Part shown: one piece after another, positions 18,074 through 26,510 of the stretch
Position numbering within the stretch: the first letter of the stretch is position 1
How the letters are laid out: each line of letters opens with the position of its first letter
Source of the DNA: JAPKZH01 sp963715635
Lineage (GTDB): Bacteria > Acidobacteriota > Aminicenantia > Aminicenantales > UBA4085
Reading direction: 5' to 3'
Length of the DNA stretch: 64,000 bases
Assembly (NCBI GenBank): GCA_963715635.1
Contig: OY970261.1
Span: 124,001 to 188,000, forward strand
Notes under the pieces: generated by a model
The model's input: only the letters and a program-made list of their open reading frames with translations
Databases searched by the model: none
What the model was told of the DNA's origin: nothing
Made by a program: the position numbers and the translations under genes

Positions 18074-18835
18074 ATGGCGAGCTTTGAAGAAGAGCTGAAA
18101 CGGTATGAACCGTTCGCTCGCCGAGCGAGCGCCATTGCCCTGCTCGGTAAAAAATTGCTCGTCCGCGGACAGGAACACTTCAGCAAGGAAGGCCCATCCA
18201 TCATCGTCGGGAACCATTGCGGCAGCTACAAGGATGTCGCCATCATCTGCAAGTTCGTGCCCTGGCCGTTCTTTTTCACGGCCAATCGGGAGATTTTTAC
18301 GAGGAGCGAGTTCAGCCATCTTGTTCGTAAGCACCTTCGGCGGCACGTCAAGAATTTCGGCCTTCTCCTCAATTTTTTTCTGAATCCCTATAAATTCCTC
18401 TTTGTTCAATATATCTCTTCCAACGTCGCGAAAGTCGGGACGATTCCCGTGGATTTAGGCAATCATGGACGGCGCGAGGCGATCGAGCGCTGCCAGGACT
18501 ACCTCAAACAAGGCAGGAAAATCATCGCTCTTCAGGGATATGGACGGGTTGTGCCCAAGGACCCCAACCCTTATGTGAAAGCCTTCGGCCGGGGGGTTTC
18601 GATCATTTCCTACAACATGTATCAGCAGGAAAAAATCGCAGTTCCCGTGACGCCCTTGGCCATATACGGGACGCAGCGTCCGTTTCTGGTTCCGGGCAAG
18701 GTCCTTGTGAATGTCGGCAAGCCGCTGGTGGTCACCGATTATCTAGGGGGCGGTTTCGAGGAAACGGTCGAACGGTTTAAAAATGCTCTCGAGGCCACCG
18801 TCAACAGGCTTTTTTTCGAGCTGATTCGGGCCTAA
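18074..18835 (+). CDS. PlsC-type lysophospholipid/glycerol acyltransferase, divergent
   Basis: The product of 253 aa shows the acyltransferase layout: GNHCGSYKDVA (motif I), FFFTANREIF (motif II), a motif III region ALQGYGRVVPKDPN and VPVTPLAIYG (motif IV). The family normally has H-x4-D and an EGTR-type motif III. Here the His and Asp are five residues apart and the motif III Glu is replaced by Gln, so activity or substrate may differ. ATG 18074 is preferred over 18062 because GAGG lies six bases before it. It may feed phospholipid or lipid-linked acylation; no partner gene is adjacent. Confidence 0.8.
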   Translation: MASFEEELKRYEPFARRASAIALLGKKLLVRGQEHFSKEGPSIIVGNHCGSYKDVAIICKFVPWPFFFTANREIFTRSEFSHLVRKHLRRHVKNFGLLLNFFLNPYKFLFVQYISSNVAKVGTIPVDLGNHGRREAIERCQDYLKQGRKIIALQGYGRVVPKDPNPYVKAFGRGVSIISYNMYQQEKIAVPVTPLAIYGTQRPFLVPGKVLVNVGKPLVVTDYLGGGFEETVERFKNALEATVNRLFFELIRA

Positions 18836-18878
18836 AGCATCTCTTTCCAAAATCTCCATCCGTCAAAGCAGGAAAAAA

Positions 18879-18907
18879 TTGCATTCTTGAAGCCCAGTCA
18901 CTAGAAT
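18879..18907 (+). promoter_or_regulatory. Sigma-70-type promoter of the glycosidase-like lipoprotein gene
   Basis: TTGCAT (18879-18884) and TAGAAT (18902-18907), 17 bases apart, lie 22 bases before ATG 18930; GAGGA follows just ahead of the ATG. Confidence 0.6.
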
Positions 18908-18929
18908 AATTCCTGAGAGTGAGGACACG

Positions 18930-21917
18930 ATGAAACATAAAACCCTCTGGATCGTCTGTCTGGCTTTGGTGTTTTCTGTATCCTGCGGCCGCGGCCGGGC
19001 TCTCAAAAGCCCGGGGATCTATCTTCCCAGGGAGGCTTCACGCCTGGAATCGATCGCGGCGGCCGAGCTGCGCCGCTATCTCTATCTGTGCACGGGCGAT
19101 CTCGTTCCCGTGACCAAGATTGATTCGTTGGCCGAACTCAAAGATGCCGGCATTGTTGTGAGCCAGAATGGAAGGCTCCTCCACCAAGCCGGGGAAAAAA
19201 CAGGTTCGGCCGAAAATATTCCCCTCGATAAATTCCCGAAGCTCTATCCTGATGACTATTGGCTGAAGACATTCAAGCAGAACGGGACAACCCATTGGCT
19301 CATCGCCGGCGGTGACGGATTTGGAATGCTCTATGGGACGTACGCATTTATCGAAAAGCTCGGTGTCCGGTTCTACCTCGACGGAGACGTCGTCCCGGAC
19401 AAAAAATCGGAGTTTCATGTGCCGGAGCTCGACGAAACAGGACGGCCGCTGTTCAAGCTCAGAGGCATCCAGCCCTTCCATGATTTTCCAGAGGGCCCGG
19501 ATTGGTGGAATGAAGATACCTATAAGGCGATCCTGGGCCAGCTTCCGAAGCTGCGCATGAATTTCTTCGGCCTTCATACTTACCCCGAGGGGGGGCCCAA
19601 TGCGGAGCCGACGGTCTGGATCGGCTTTCCGGGCGATTATTATGAAGACGGCCGGGTGACCTACAGCTATCCCTCGAGCTTCCAAAATACGCTGCGCGGC
19701 AACTGGGGTTATCAGGCCAAAAAGACGGGCGATTTTCACTTCGGCGCCGCCGAGCTGTTCGATCACGACGGCTACGGCGCGGATGTCATGGAGGGTCTGG
19801 TGCCCGAGCCGAAGCTGCCCGACCAGTTCAATGCCGTGTTCAATCGGACAGCGGCCATGCTCCGGGGGGCATTCACGTTTGCCAGGGACCTGGGCATCAA
19901 GACGTGCGTCGGAACAGAGACGCCCCTGACCGTTCCTGCCCTGGTCCGTCAACGCTATCAGATGATGGGCAAGAATCCCAAAGACCCAAAGATGGTCAAG
20001 GAGGTTTACAAGGGGATATTCCAGAGAATTTTAGCGGCCTACCCCCTCGATTTTTACTGGTTCTGGACGACGGAGAGCTGGACGTGGTCGGACGCGAGCG
20101 AGGAAGCGATCAAGGCCGTCAAGTCCGATTTGAACATGGCCGTCCAGGCCGCCGCCGAGCTGAAGGTCCCCTTCAGCCTGGCCACGTGCGGCTGGGTGCT
20201 CGGCCCGCCGAGCAACCGAACGCTGTTCGACCAAGCCCTGCCGAAAACGGTAGCGGCCAGCTGCATCAACCGTGAAGTGGGAAAAGCGCCCGTGGATCCC
20301 AATTTTGCCAAGATCAGCGACCGCTCCATGTGGGCCATTCCCTGGCTTGAGGACGACCCGTCGCTCACCTCGCCCCAGCTTTGGGTGGGCCGCATGCGCC
20401 GCGATGCCGTGGATGCCCTGAAATACGGCTGCGACGGCTTGATGGGGATCCATTGGCGGACGCGGATTTTGTCGGCGAACGCCTCGGCCCTGGCCCGGGC
20501 TGCCTGGGACCAGAGCTGGAACACGATGCCCGCCAAATTTGCCGACATAGTCGGCCCTATCAACGGCCAGTACGTAGCCTTTGCGGACAAGACAATCGCC
20601 GGCACGAAGGAAGAGGCAATCTACAAGGATATCCGGGACCGGGTTTACGGCTACCATTTGTCGGTCCCGGACGGAACATACACGGTCACCCTCAAATTCT
20701 GCGAAGGAGAGTTCGACAAGAAAGGCGCGCGCGTGTTCGATATCCTAATCCAGGGGAATAAGCTGGCTGAGAAAGTGGATATTTTTGAACGCGTGGGAAA
20801 ATATAAAGCCCTGGACTTGGCCTTCAAAAACGTCAAGGTGACGGACGGGAAAATGGCCATCGATTTCGGGGACCGTATCCACTATCCTTCCCTGGCCGGC
20901 CTCGTGATCGAAGGGACGACTGGGGCCGGAGAGAAATACATGAAGAAAATTAACTGCGGCGGCCCCAAGGCCCTCGACTATGATGCCGATTGGCCCGAGA
21001 CGCCCCGCTCTCTCGCCGCGCTCGATTTTTACCAGGACTGGGCCCAGAACCAGTTCGGACAGACGGCCGCCAACGCGATTGCCGAGATATTTGCCAGGGT
21101 GGACGGAAAGCTCCCCATCCCGGTGAACTGGATCGGCGGCCCGGGCGGCATTGCTCCCGAGAAAAGGCCGTGGGTTGAAGTCCAAAAAAACTACCGGTTC
21201 GTTGATGATCTGGCGGCGTTCAAGCCCCGCATCAAAGGGAAAGGAAATGCGGAGCGCTTTGACTATTGGCTGAAGAATTTCGAATACATGCGGGAAATCG
21301 CCCATTACTGCTGCCTCTGGGCGGAATATAACCAGGCCTTGGAAAAGATGAAAGCTCTGGCCAATGACACCGAGAAGTCCCGGGCAGCCAAGGACAGCCT
21401 GCTGCCGATCCGGGTCCAGATGGTAAGCTCATTGAAAACGATATTCGGCTGCCTGCTGGCCACGGTGAGCAACACGGGGGAGCTCGGGACCATCGCCAAC
21501 TGGGAACAGCATCTGCTTCCGGATTCGATCGAGAAACCGGGCCAGGAGCTCATCAAGCTTCTCGGAGCAGAGCTTCCGGCCGACGCCCAGTTATCAAAAG
21601 CTTACGAAGGTCCGGCGCGTATGATCGTCCCCACGGTGAGGGCGAGCTATCAGGCCGGAGAGCACACGCGATTGAAGGTCATCATTTTAGCCCAGAAGCC
21701 GGCCCGGAAGGTGCTTTTCTATTGGAGAGAACTGGGGAAAGGGGATTTTAGGGGTATTCCTCTAAAGAAGATGGCCCGGAGCGTTTACATCATGGATGTC
21801 CCCGCGATGATGACGGATATCGAATATTATGTAAAAGCGCGCGTCGGCGAGCAGGACCTTGTCTTTCCTTCGACCGCCCCGGAGCTCAACCAGACGATCA
21901 TCGTTATTCCCAAATAG
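18930..21917 (+). CDS. Large glycosidase-like lipoprotein with inserted malectin domain
   Basis: The 995-aa product has a lipoprotein signal (LVFSVSC, Cys at about 19). Residues about 30-150 resemble the N-terminal domain of GH67/GH20-type enzymes (AAAELRRYLYLCTGD and GTYAFIEKLGVRFY). Residues about 155-530 look like a TIM-barrel region (FKLRGIQPFHDFPEGPDWW; FYWFWTTESWTW). Residues about 545-670 form a malectin-like carbohydrate-binding module (YVAFADKTIAGTKEE, GYHLSVPDGTYTVTLKFCE, PSLAGLVIEG). About 320 further residues resume a helical glycosidase-like region. I suggest a GH115/GH67-like or DUF4838-type surface enzyme; the exact family and the catalytic residues are not resolved. A promoter lies upstream, and a hairpin repeat follows seven bases after the stop. 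Confidence 0.75.
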   Translation: MKHKTLWIVCLALVFSVSCGRGRALKSPGIYLPREASRLESIAAAELRRYLYLCTGDLVPVTKIDSLAELKDAGIVVSQNGRLLHQAGEKTGSAENIPLDKFPKLYPDDYWLKTFKQNGTTHWLIAGGDGFGMLYGTYAFIEKLGVRFYLDGDVVPDKKSEFHVPELDETGRPLFKLRGIQPFHDFPEGPDWWNEDTYKAILGQLPKLRMNFFGLHTYPEGGPNAEPTVWIGFPGDYYEDGRVTYSYPSSFQNTLRGNWGYQAKKTGDFHFGAAELFDHDGYGADVMEGLVPEPKLPDQFNAVFNRTAAMLRGAFTFARDLGIKTCVGTETPLTVPALVRQRYQMMGKNPKDPKMVKEVYKGIFQRILAAYPLDFYWFWTTESWTWSDASEEAIKAVKSDLNMAVQAAAELKVPFSLATCGWVLGPPSNRTLFDQALPKTVAASCINREVGKAPVDPNFAKISDRSMWAIPWLEDDPSLTSPQLWVGRMRRDAVDALKYGCDGLMGIHWRTRILSANASALARAAWDQSWNTMPAKFADIVGPINGQYVAFADKTIAGTKEEAIYKDIRDRVYGYHLSVPDGTYTVTLKFCEGEFDKKGARVFDILIQGNKLAEKVDIFERVGKYKALDLAFKNVKVTDGKMAIDFGDRIHYPSLAGLVIEGTTGAGEKYMKKINCGGPKALDYDADWPETPRSLAALDFYQDWAQNQFGQTAANAIAEIFARVDGKLPIPVNWIGGPGGIAPEKRPWVEVQKNYRFVDDLAAFKPRIKGKGNAERFDYWLKNFEYMREIAHYCCLWAEYNQALEKMKALANDTEKSRAAKDSLLPIRVQMVSSLKTIFGCLLATVSNTGELGTIANWEQHLLPDSIEKPGQELIKLLGAELPADAQLSKAYEGPARMIVPTVRASYQAGEHTRLKVIILAQKPARKVLFYWRELGKGDFRGIPLKKMARSVYIMDVPAMMTDIEYYVKARVGEQDLVFPSTAPELNQTIIVIPK

Positions 21918-21923
21918 CGGAAC

Positions 21924-22028
21924 GGGGTCAAAGCTACACATTTGACAAGAAACCATGAAGTGAAGAGCACCCTCTTAGCCTGTCCTGAATATTATCGATA
22001 TTTTTATCAAATGTGTAGCTTTGACCCC
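21924..22028. repeat. MITE-like element with perfect 22-bp inverted repeats
   Basis: Bases 21924-21945 and 22007-22028 are exact reverse complements, separated by 61 bases. The arms begin GGGGTCAAAG and are of the type found flanking REP-associated/IS200-like elements, though no transposase is present. The right arm supplies the last seven codons and the stop of the minus-strand sugar transporter gene. Confidence 0.7.
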
Positions 22029-23353
22029 TTTAGCCAGCGGTGTTCGATTTCCTCCAGCGTCTTGCCCTTGGTCTCCGGCAACACGACCAGCATGAAGACA
22101 AAGTCGATGATGCACATCAGGGCATAGAGCCAAAACGCCGATGACTCGTTGAACCGGTCGGCGATCACCGGGAACGTCAACGAGACGAGAAAGTCCGAGA
22201 ACCAGAGGATGACCGTGGCGACGGCCATGGCCCGACCGCGAATGCGCGTCGGAAAAATCTCCGCCATGACCACCCAGACGATCGGTCCCATGGCCATGGC
22301 AAAAAAGGCCACATAAAGCAGGGTGAAGACAAGGACCAGGCTGCCTGTAAAAAGTTGGAACTTAAAGGCGGCGCCGAGCAGGATGAAAGAGATTCCCATG
22401 CCGCCCGCCGCCGTCAGCAGCAGCGGCTTCCGGCCGATGCGGTCGACCAGGACAATGGCCACGACGGTGAACAACATGTTGACCAGGCCGACGATGGTCG
22501 ACTGCCCGATGGCCGACATGCGTTCAAACCCGGCGGTTTCGAAAATCCGCGGCGCATAATACAGCACGGCGTTGATGCCCGTGATCTGCTGGAAGATGGC
22601 CAGCCCGACACCGATGAGCAGGGCCGTTCTGAAGCCCGGTTGAAAGAGCTCGGAGAGAGCTCCTTTTTCGAGAGCCAAGGTCTCTTGGATGCTGACGATT
22701 TCGGCCGCCGCCGTCTCGGCCGTGTTGACTTTGGTCAAAATGGCGAGCGCTTCTTCTTCGCGCCCCTGCTTGACCAGCCAGCGCGGGCTTTCCGGCACCC
22801 TGAGGACGAGGGCAAAGAAGAGGATCGAGGGCGCCGCGCCGCTGGCAAACATCCAGCGCCAGTTCGAGGGGCCGATGCCGGCGAAAATCCAATTGACGAA
22901 ATAGGCGAGCAGGATCCCCGTGACGATGGCCATCTGGTTGACGGAGACAAGCGCTCCCCGAATGCGCGCCGGCGCGATTTCCGAGATATAGAGCGGGGAG
23001 AGGATGGAGGCGGAACCGATTCCCAAGCCGCCGATGAAGCGGAAAATGAGGAAGGCGGCCATTGTCCGGGGGAGGGCACACCCGATCGCCGAGACGAAAA
23101 AGAGAATGGAGGAAATAAACAAGAACCGCTTGCGTCCGATCTTATCGCTGACGGTGCCCGCGATTCCGGCGCCGAACATGCATCCGATGAGGACGATGCT
23201 GACAGCCAGACCTTCCCCGAGGGAGGTCAGCGAGAACTGGTCCTTGAGATACCGGGTGGCGCCGGCGACAATGGCTGTGTCGAAGCCGAACAGGAGGCCG
23301 CCGATGGCCGCGACGACGGAGACAAAAATGACATAGGTTTTGTGAGTTTTCAT
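22007..23353 (-). CDS. MFS sugar porter family transporter
   Basis: The product, 448 aa, has 12 membrane segments and sugar-porter hallmarks: GGLLFGFDTAIVAGA at the N-terminus, DKIGRKR, RFIGGLGIGSAS, PESPRWL, DRIGRKPLLL and PETKGKTLEEIE near the end. These proteins are H+-coupled sugar symporters. The frame extends upstream to 23605, but the start ATG 23353, which overlaps the URO-D gene stop (TAATG), gives the family N-terminus. The C-terminus KGSKLHI is encoded by a repeat arm. Confidence 0.92.
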   Translation of the reverse strand: MKTHKTYVIFVSVVAAIGGLLFGFDTAIVAGATRYLKDQFSLTSLGEGLAVSIVLIGCMFGAGIAGTVSDKIGRKRFLFISSILFFVSAIGCALPRTMAAFLIFRFIGGLGIGSASILSPLYISEIAPARIRGALVSVNQMAIVTGILLAYFVNWIFAGIGPSNWRWMFASGAAPSILFFALVLRVPESPRWLVKQGREEEALAILTKVNTAETAAAEIVSIQETLALEKGALSELFQPGFRTALLIGVGLAIFQQITGINAVLYYAPRIFETAGFERMSAIGQSTIVGLVNMLFTVVAIVLVDRIGRKPLLLTAAGGMGISFILLGAAFKFQLFTGSLVLVFTLLYVAFFAMAMGPIVWVVMAEIFPTRIRGRAMAVATVILWFSDFLVSLTFPVIADRFNESSAFWLYALMCIIDFVFMLVVLPETKGKTLEEIEHRWLKGSKLHI

Positions 23354-24597
23354 TATTCCTTGAGCGTCTCGAACATGGCCACAACGTTTTTCATAGGGAC
23401 ATTGGCCTGGATGTTGTGCACGGCGTTGAAGACGAACCCGCCGCCCTTGCCCAAGACCTCGCAGCGCCGGAGCACTTCCTCGCGGACGGACCCGGGCGTG
23501 CCGAACATCAGCGTCTTTTGGGTGTCCACTCCGCCTCCCCAGAAAACGATATCGCCCCCGTACTTTTTCTTGAGCGTCTTTGGCTCCATGCCCGCCGCCG
23601 AGCACTGGACAGGGTTCAAAATATCAAATCCGGATTCGATCATAGAGGGAATCAATGTTTCCACGGCGCCGCAGGAGTGCTTGAAAGTCTTCCAGGATGT
23701 ATTCTTATGGATCCAATCGTTGACCCTTTTGTAGTAGGGCATATAGAGCGATCGAAACGTATTCACCGAGCAGAACGTGGATTGCTGGGTGCCGAAGTCC
23801 GTGCCGCAGATGAAAACGGCCTGGACCTGGTCGCCGACCCCAGCCTGGATTTTTGCCAGGTTGGCCAGGGCAAACTCGGTTTGTTTTTCAAAGACACTAT
23901 GGATATAGGGCTGCCGGGTGAGTGTCGAGATGTACCATTCCTCGATATCGCGGATGCCCTTCGGCGTTTTGAGGAAGGGCGCGGGGACCAGGGCGATGTC
24001 GCCGAAGGCCGTGCCGCCGAAGGTTGCGATCACACCGCGGCCGGTCTCGGCGGCCTGCCTGGAAGCCTCATCAAAATACTGCAGGTCTTTTTCTGAGATA
24101 GGGCCGAACTCCTCGATATTGTCCTCAGGATTCAGCTTGGCCTCATCGATCAGTTCCTGCCGGACGATGGTATCAAAGAAGAACCCGTTCTTGGGCATGC
24201 GGCCCGAGGGCGCGGCGGAAAGATCGCCCTTGGGAAAGATCAGTGTGTCGCCGTTGGCGTCTTTTGTGACTTTGAAATGCCCGGAAACAAGGACCTCGGT
24301 TCCGTTGTCCATGCGCCAGGGCTTCCAATTCTCATTGCGGAAGCCGAAGAGCGTTTCCACCGCGTAGACGCCTTCCACATCGATGCCCAGCACCCGCTTG
24401 AGGTCCTCCTCGATCAGCCCCAGCATTTGGTAGGGCTCATGGACTTTGACCGGCCGTTTGTCCAGGCCGTAATGTTCGCGCAGCCCGATGACGCAGCTGA
24501 CGTGCATGCCTGTGACGGCCGTCGCGCCGAAATCGACGGGGATGCGGTCTGGCTCCCGGTGGTTCAAGGCCCGAATGAGGCGTTCTCTGGGTGTCAT
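23353..24597 (-). CDS. Uroporphyrinogen-decarboxylase-family methyltransferase-like protein
   Basis: The 414-aa product begins MTPRERLIRALNHREPDRIPVDFG, the standard opening of the URO-D/MtaA branch that includes corrinoid:thiol methyltransferases rather than heme enzymes. A histidine-cysteine context, FKHSCGAVETLIPSMIESGFDILNP, near the C-terminus matches the zinc/thiol region of this group. It is the first gene of a two-gene unit with the MFS sugar transporter and is divergent from a MetH-activation-like gene. Substrate unknown; true heme function is unlikely given the sequence type and context. Confidence 0.85.
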   Translation of the reverse strand: MTPRERLIRALNHREPDRIPVDFGATAVTGMHVSCVIGLREHYGLDKRPVKVHEPYQMLGLIEEDLKRVLGIDVEGVYAVETLFGFRNENWKPWRMDNGTEVLVSGHFKVTKDANGDTLIFPKGDLSAAPSGRMPKNGFFFDTIVRQELIDEAKLNPEDNIEEFGPISEKDLQYFDEASRQAAETGRGVIATFGGTAFGDIALVPAPFLKTPKGIRDIEEWYISTLTRQPYIHSVFEKQTEFALANLAKIQAGVGDQVQAVFICGTDFGTQQSTFCSVNTFRSLYMPYYKRVNDWIHKNTSWKTFKHSCGAVETLIPSMIESGFDILNPVQCSAAGMEPKTLKKKYGGDIVFWGGGVDTQKTLMFGTPGSVREEVLRRCEVLGKGGGFVFNAVHNIQANVPMKNVVAMFETLKE

Positions 24598-24752
24598 GCT
24601 CTCACCTGTTCCAACGGTTCACGGGCTTTCAGATTACACTATTTTTTGCGGGATTTGCAAAAGAAAATTATTCAAAGAAGATTTCAGGAAGATGCTTTCT
24701 ACAAGAAACTACGCCTGGCATCTCGATGCGAAATTGGATAAAATAATTGCTC

Positions 24753-25433
24753 ATGATCCTGAATAATATTCCCGTGTCCCTCGCTCCTGACGAGATCATC
24801 AAGCATCTTCGTCTCCACAATCGCGAAAACACGCCAGGCGTTGTTGAAGAGCTCCTGGCCACGGCCCGGCCTTTGATCGCTCCCCGGGCCCTGTTTAAGG
24901 CCGCTTATATCGATAAAAAAGAGAAGGCCTCCGTCGTGATCGACGGCGTGGGCTTTGCCAGCCGCGTTCTGCGGAAGAATCTGGACCAGGCGGAAAGGGT
25001 CTTTCCTTTTGTCCTCACGATCGGGGGGGCCCTGGAAAAAGAAGCGGGTTTTTCCGGAGACCTCCTGAGACAGTATTACTTGGAAACGATCGCCGACCTG
25101 GCCCTCCGCTCGGCAGGCACCTATTTTGAGAAAGAGCTGAAGAAACGCTACGGCCTGGGCAAGATCTCGAGCATGAGTCCAGGGTCTCTTGCCGATTGGC
25201 CGGTGACCGAGCAGAGGCCGCTCTTTGCCCTGCTGGGAAATACGGACGCGGAGATCGGCGTCCGTCTGACAGACAGCATGCTGATGATCCCCCGAAAATC
25301 CATCTCCGGCTTTTATTTTCCAACCGAGGTCACGTTTTTCTCCTGCCAGCTCTGCGAGCGGGAGCGCTGCCAGGGGCGAAAAGCGCCCTTTGATGAGGGT
25401 CTCAAGCAGAAATACGGCTTATCAGAGGAGTGA
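24753..25433 (+). CDS. Methionine-synthase activation-domain-like protein
   Basis: The 226-aa product carries the MetH C-terminal activation-domain pattern: SPGSLADWPVTEQRPLFALLG (AdoMet-binding region), IGVRLTDSMLMIPRKSISGFYF, then a C-terminal CQLCERERCQGRK cysteine cluster. Free-standing versions serve as reactivators of corrinoid enzymes that have drifted to cob(II)alamin. The ATG at 24753 is preferred over TTG at 24747. It sits divergently from the URO-D-family methyltransferase gene, a functional match, and lpxR follows six bases later. Confidence 0.83.
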   Translation: MILNNIPVSLAPDEIIKHLRLHNRENTPGVVEELLATARPLIAPRALFKAAYIDKKEKASVVIDGVGFASRVLRKNLDQAERVFPFVLTIGGALEKEAGFSGDLLRQYYLETIADLALRSAGTYFEKELKKRYGLGKISSMSPGSLADWPVTEQRPLFALLGNTDAEIGVRLTDSMLMIPRKSISGFYFPTEVTFFSCQLCERERCQGRKAPFDEGLKQKYGLSEE

Positions 25434-25439
25434 CATTCC

Positions 25440-26507
25440 TTGTTGAGATACCGGAAGGCCTGGAGAAGGGCCTTCTGGCCTTTTTTTGCGGCTTGCGCGG
25501 TTTTCGTCATTTCCGCGAGGGCCCAGGAAGCCAAGCCGAGAAAACCTTCCGGAATCTTCAGTTTGTTTGTGGAAAATGACGTCTTCGCAGGGACCGACCG
25601 TGGTTATACCAACGGCGTGAAGCTCGTCTGGGTCTCGCCGGAACTCAATGGGTGCCCTCCGAATTTCCGCCTGCCGGACTGGCTGGATTTCCTGAGCCGG
25701 AAGCTTTCGCCGTTCCAAGCGCCGGGTTCACGGCGGGTGGTCTCCGTTTTCTTCGGCCAGAATATCTACACCCCCAATGACATTGAGCGTTCCGATCTCA
25801 TCGTCTGGGACCGGCCTTACGCGGGGATCACATACGCGGGGCTCGGCTTCCACAGCTTCGGCCGTTCATCCTTGGACACCTTTGAGTTGAAGATCGGGAT
25901 CGTCGGGCCCCATTCGTTTGCCGGCGACATGCAAAAATTTGTCCATAGGGTCTTCGGCTTCAGGCCGGTCAATGGATGGGCCCACCAGCTCAAGGACGAG
26001 CCGGTCCTCGGCATCGCCTATGACCATAAATGGAAGGCCTGGCAGGGGGAAAAGCCGAGCGGTTTCGGCTCGGACGTGATTTTTCACGGCGGCGGTGAGC
26101 TGTCCAACGCATTGACGGGCGCAAACACCGGGGTGGAGCTCCGGCTGGGATGGAATATTCCAAGAGACTTCGGGACGTCATGCATTCAAGCGGGGCCTGA
26201 CAGCTCTTCGCTCCTTGAAGATCGGGAATCGCGACGGTCCGGTCAAGGTCGCTTCGGCCTGTATGGATTCTTGGTCTTCGAAGGACATGCGGTCGCCAGA
26301 GACCTCTTCTTGGACGGGAATAGCTTCGGCCAAAGCCACCACGTTGAGAAATATCCCTTCCGGGGGGACATCAGCTTGGGGCTGGCGCTTCGTCATAAAA
26401 GGCTCAAGCTCAGCTTCGGCTACATCTACGAGACCAAGCAGTTCACGACCCAGACGAGACATCCCATCTTTGGGTCATGGCAGGTTGCTCTCGATGCTCT
26501 CGATTGA
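25440..26507 (+). CDS. lpxR: LpxR-type lipid A 3'-O-deacylase
   Basis: The 355-aa product has a signal peptide ending near ARAQEAKP and the family-conserved GIFSLFVENDVFAGTDRGYTNGVKLVW, QNIYTPND and WDRPYAGITYAGLG segments of outer-membrane beta-barrel LpxR (DUF2219). LpxR removes the 3' acyl chains of lipid A. The C-terminal FGYIYETKQFTTQT segment resembles the final barrel strand. Start TTG 25440 follows GAGGAG; a second TTG three bases on is equally possible. Implies an LPS-bearing outer membrane. Confidence 0.88.
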   Translation: MLRYRKAWRRAFWPFFAACAVFVISARAQEAKPRKPSGIFSLFVENDVFAGTDRGYTNGVKLVWVSPELNGCPPNFRLPDWLDFLSRKLSPFQAPGSRRVVSVFFGQNIYTPNDIERSDLIVWDRPYAGITYAGLGFHSFGRSSLDTFELKIGIVGPHSFAGDMQKFVHRVFGFRPVNGWAHQLKDEPVLGIAYDHKWKAWQGEKPSGFGSDVIFHGGGELSNALTGANTGVELRLGWNIPRDFGTSCIQAGPDSSSLLEDRESRRSGQGRFGLYGFLVFEGHAVARDLFLDGNSFGQSHHVEKYPFRGDISLGLALRHKRLKLSFGYIYETKQFTTQTRHPIFGSWQVALDALD

Positions 26508-26510
26508 AAG

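Noticed and set aside
23354..23605. N-terminal extension of the sugar transporter
   Set aside because: The extra residues are Arg/Gly-rich antisense of the URO-D gene; the MKTHKTY start at 23353 is family-typical and overlaps the upstream stop.
22355..23734. 459-aa plus-strand frame across the transporter and URO-D genes
   Set aside because: It is acidic/Gly-rich low-complexity antisense with no domain, spanning two well-supported minus-strand genes.
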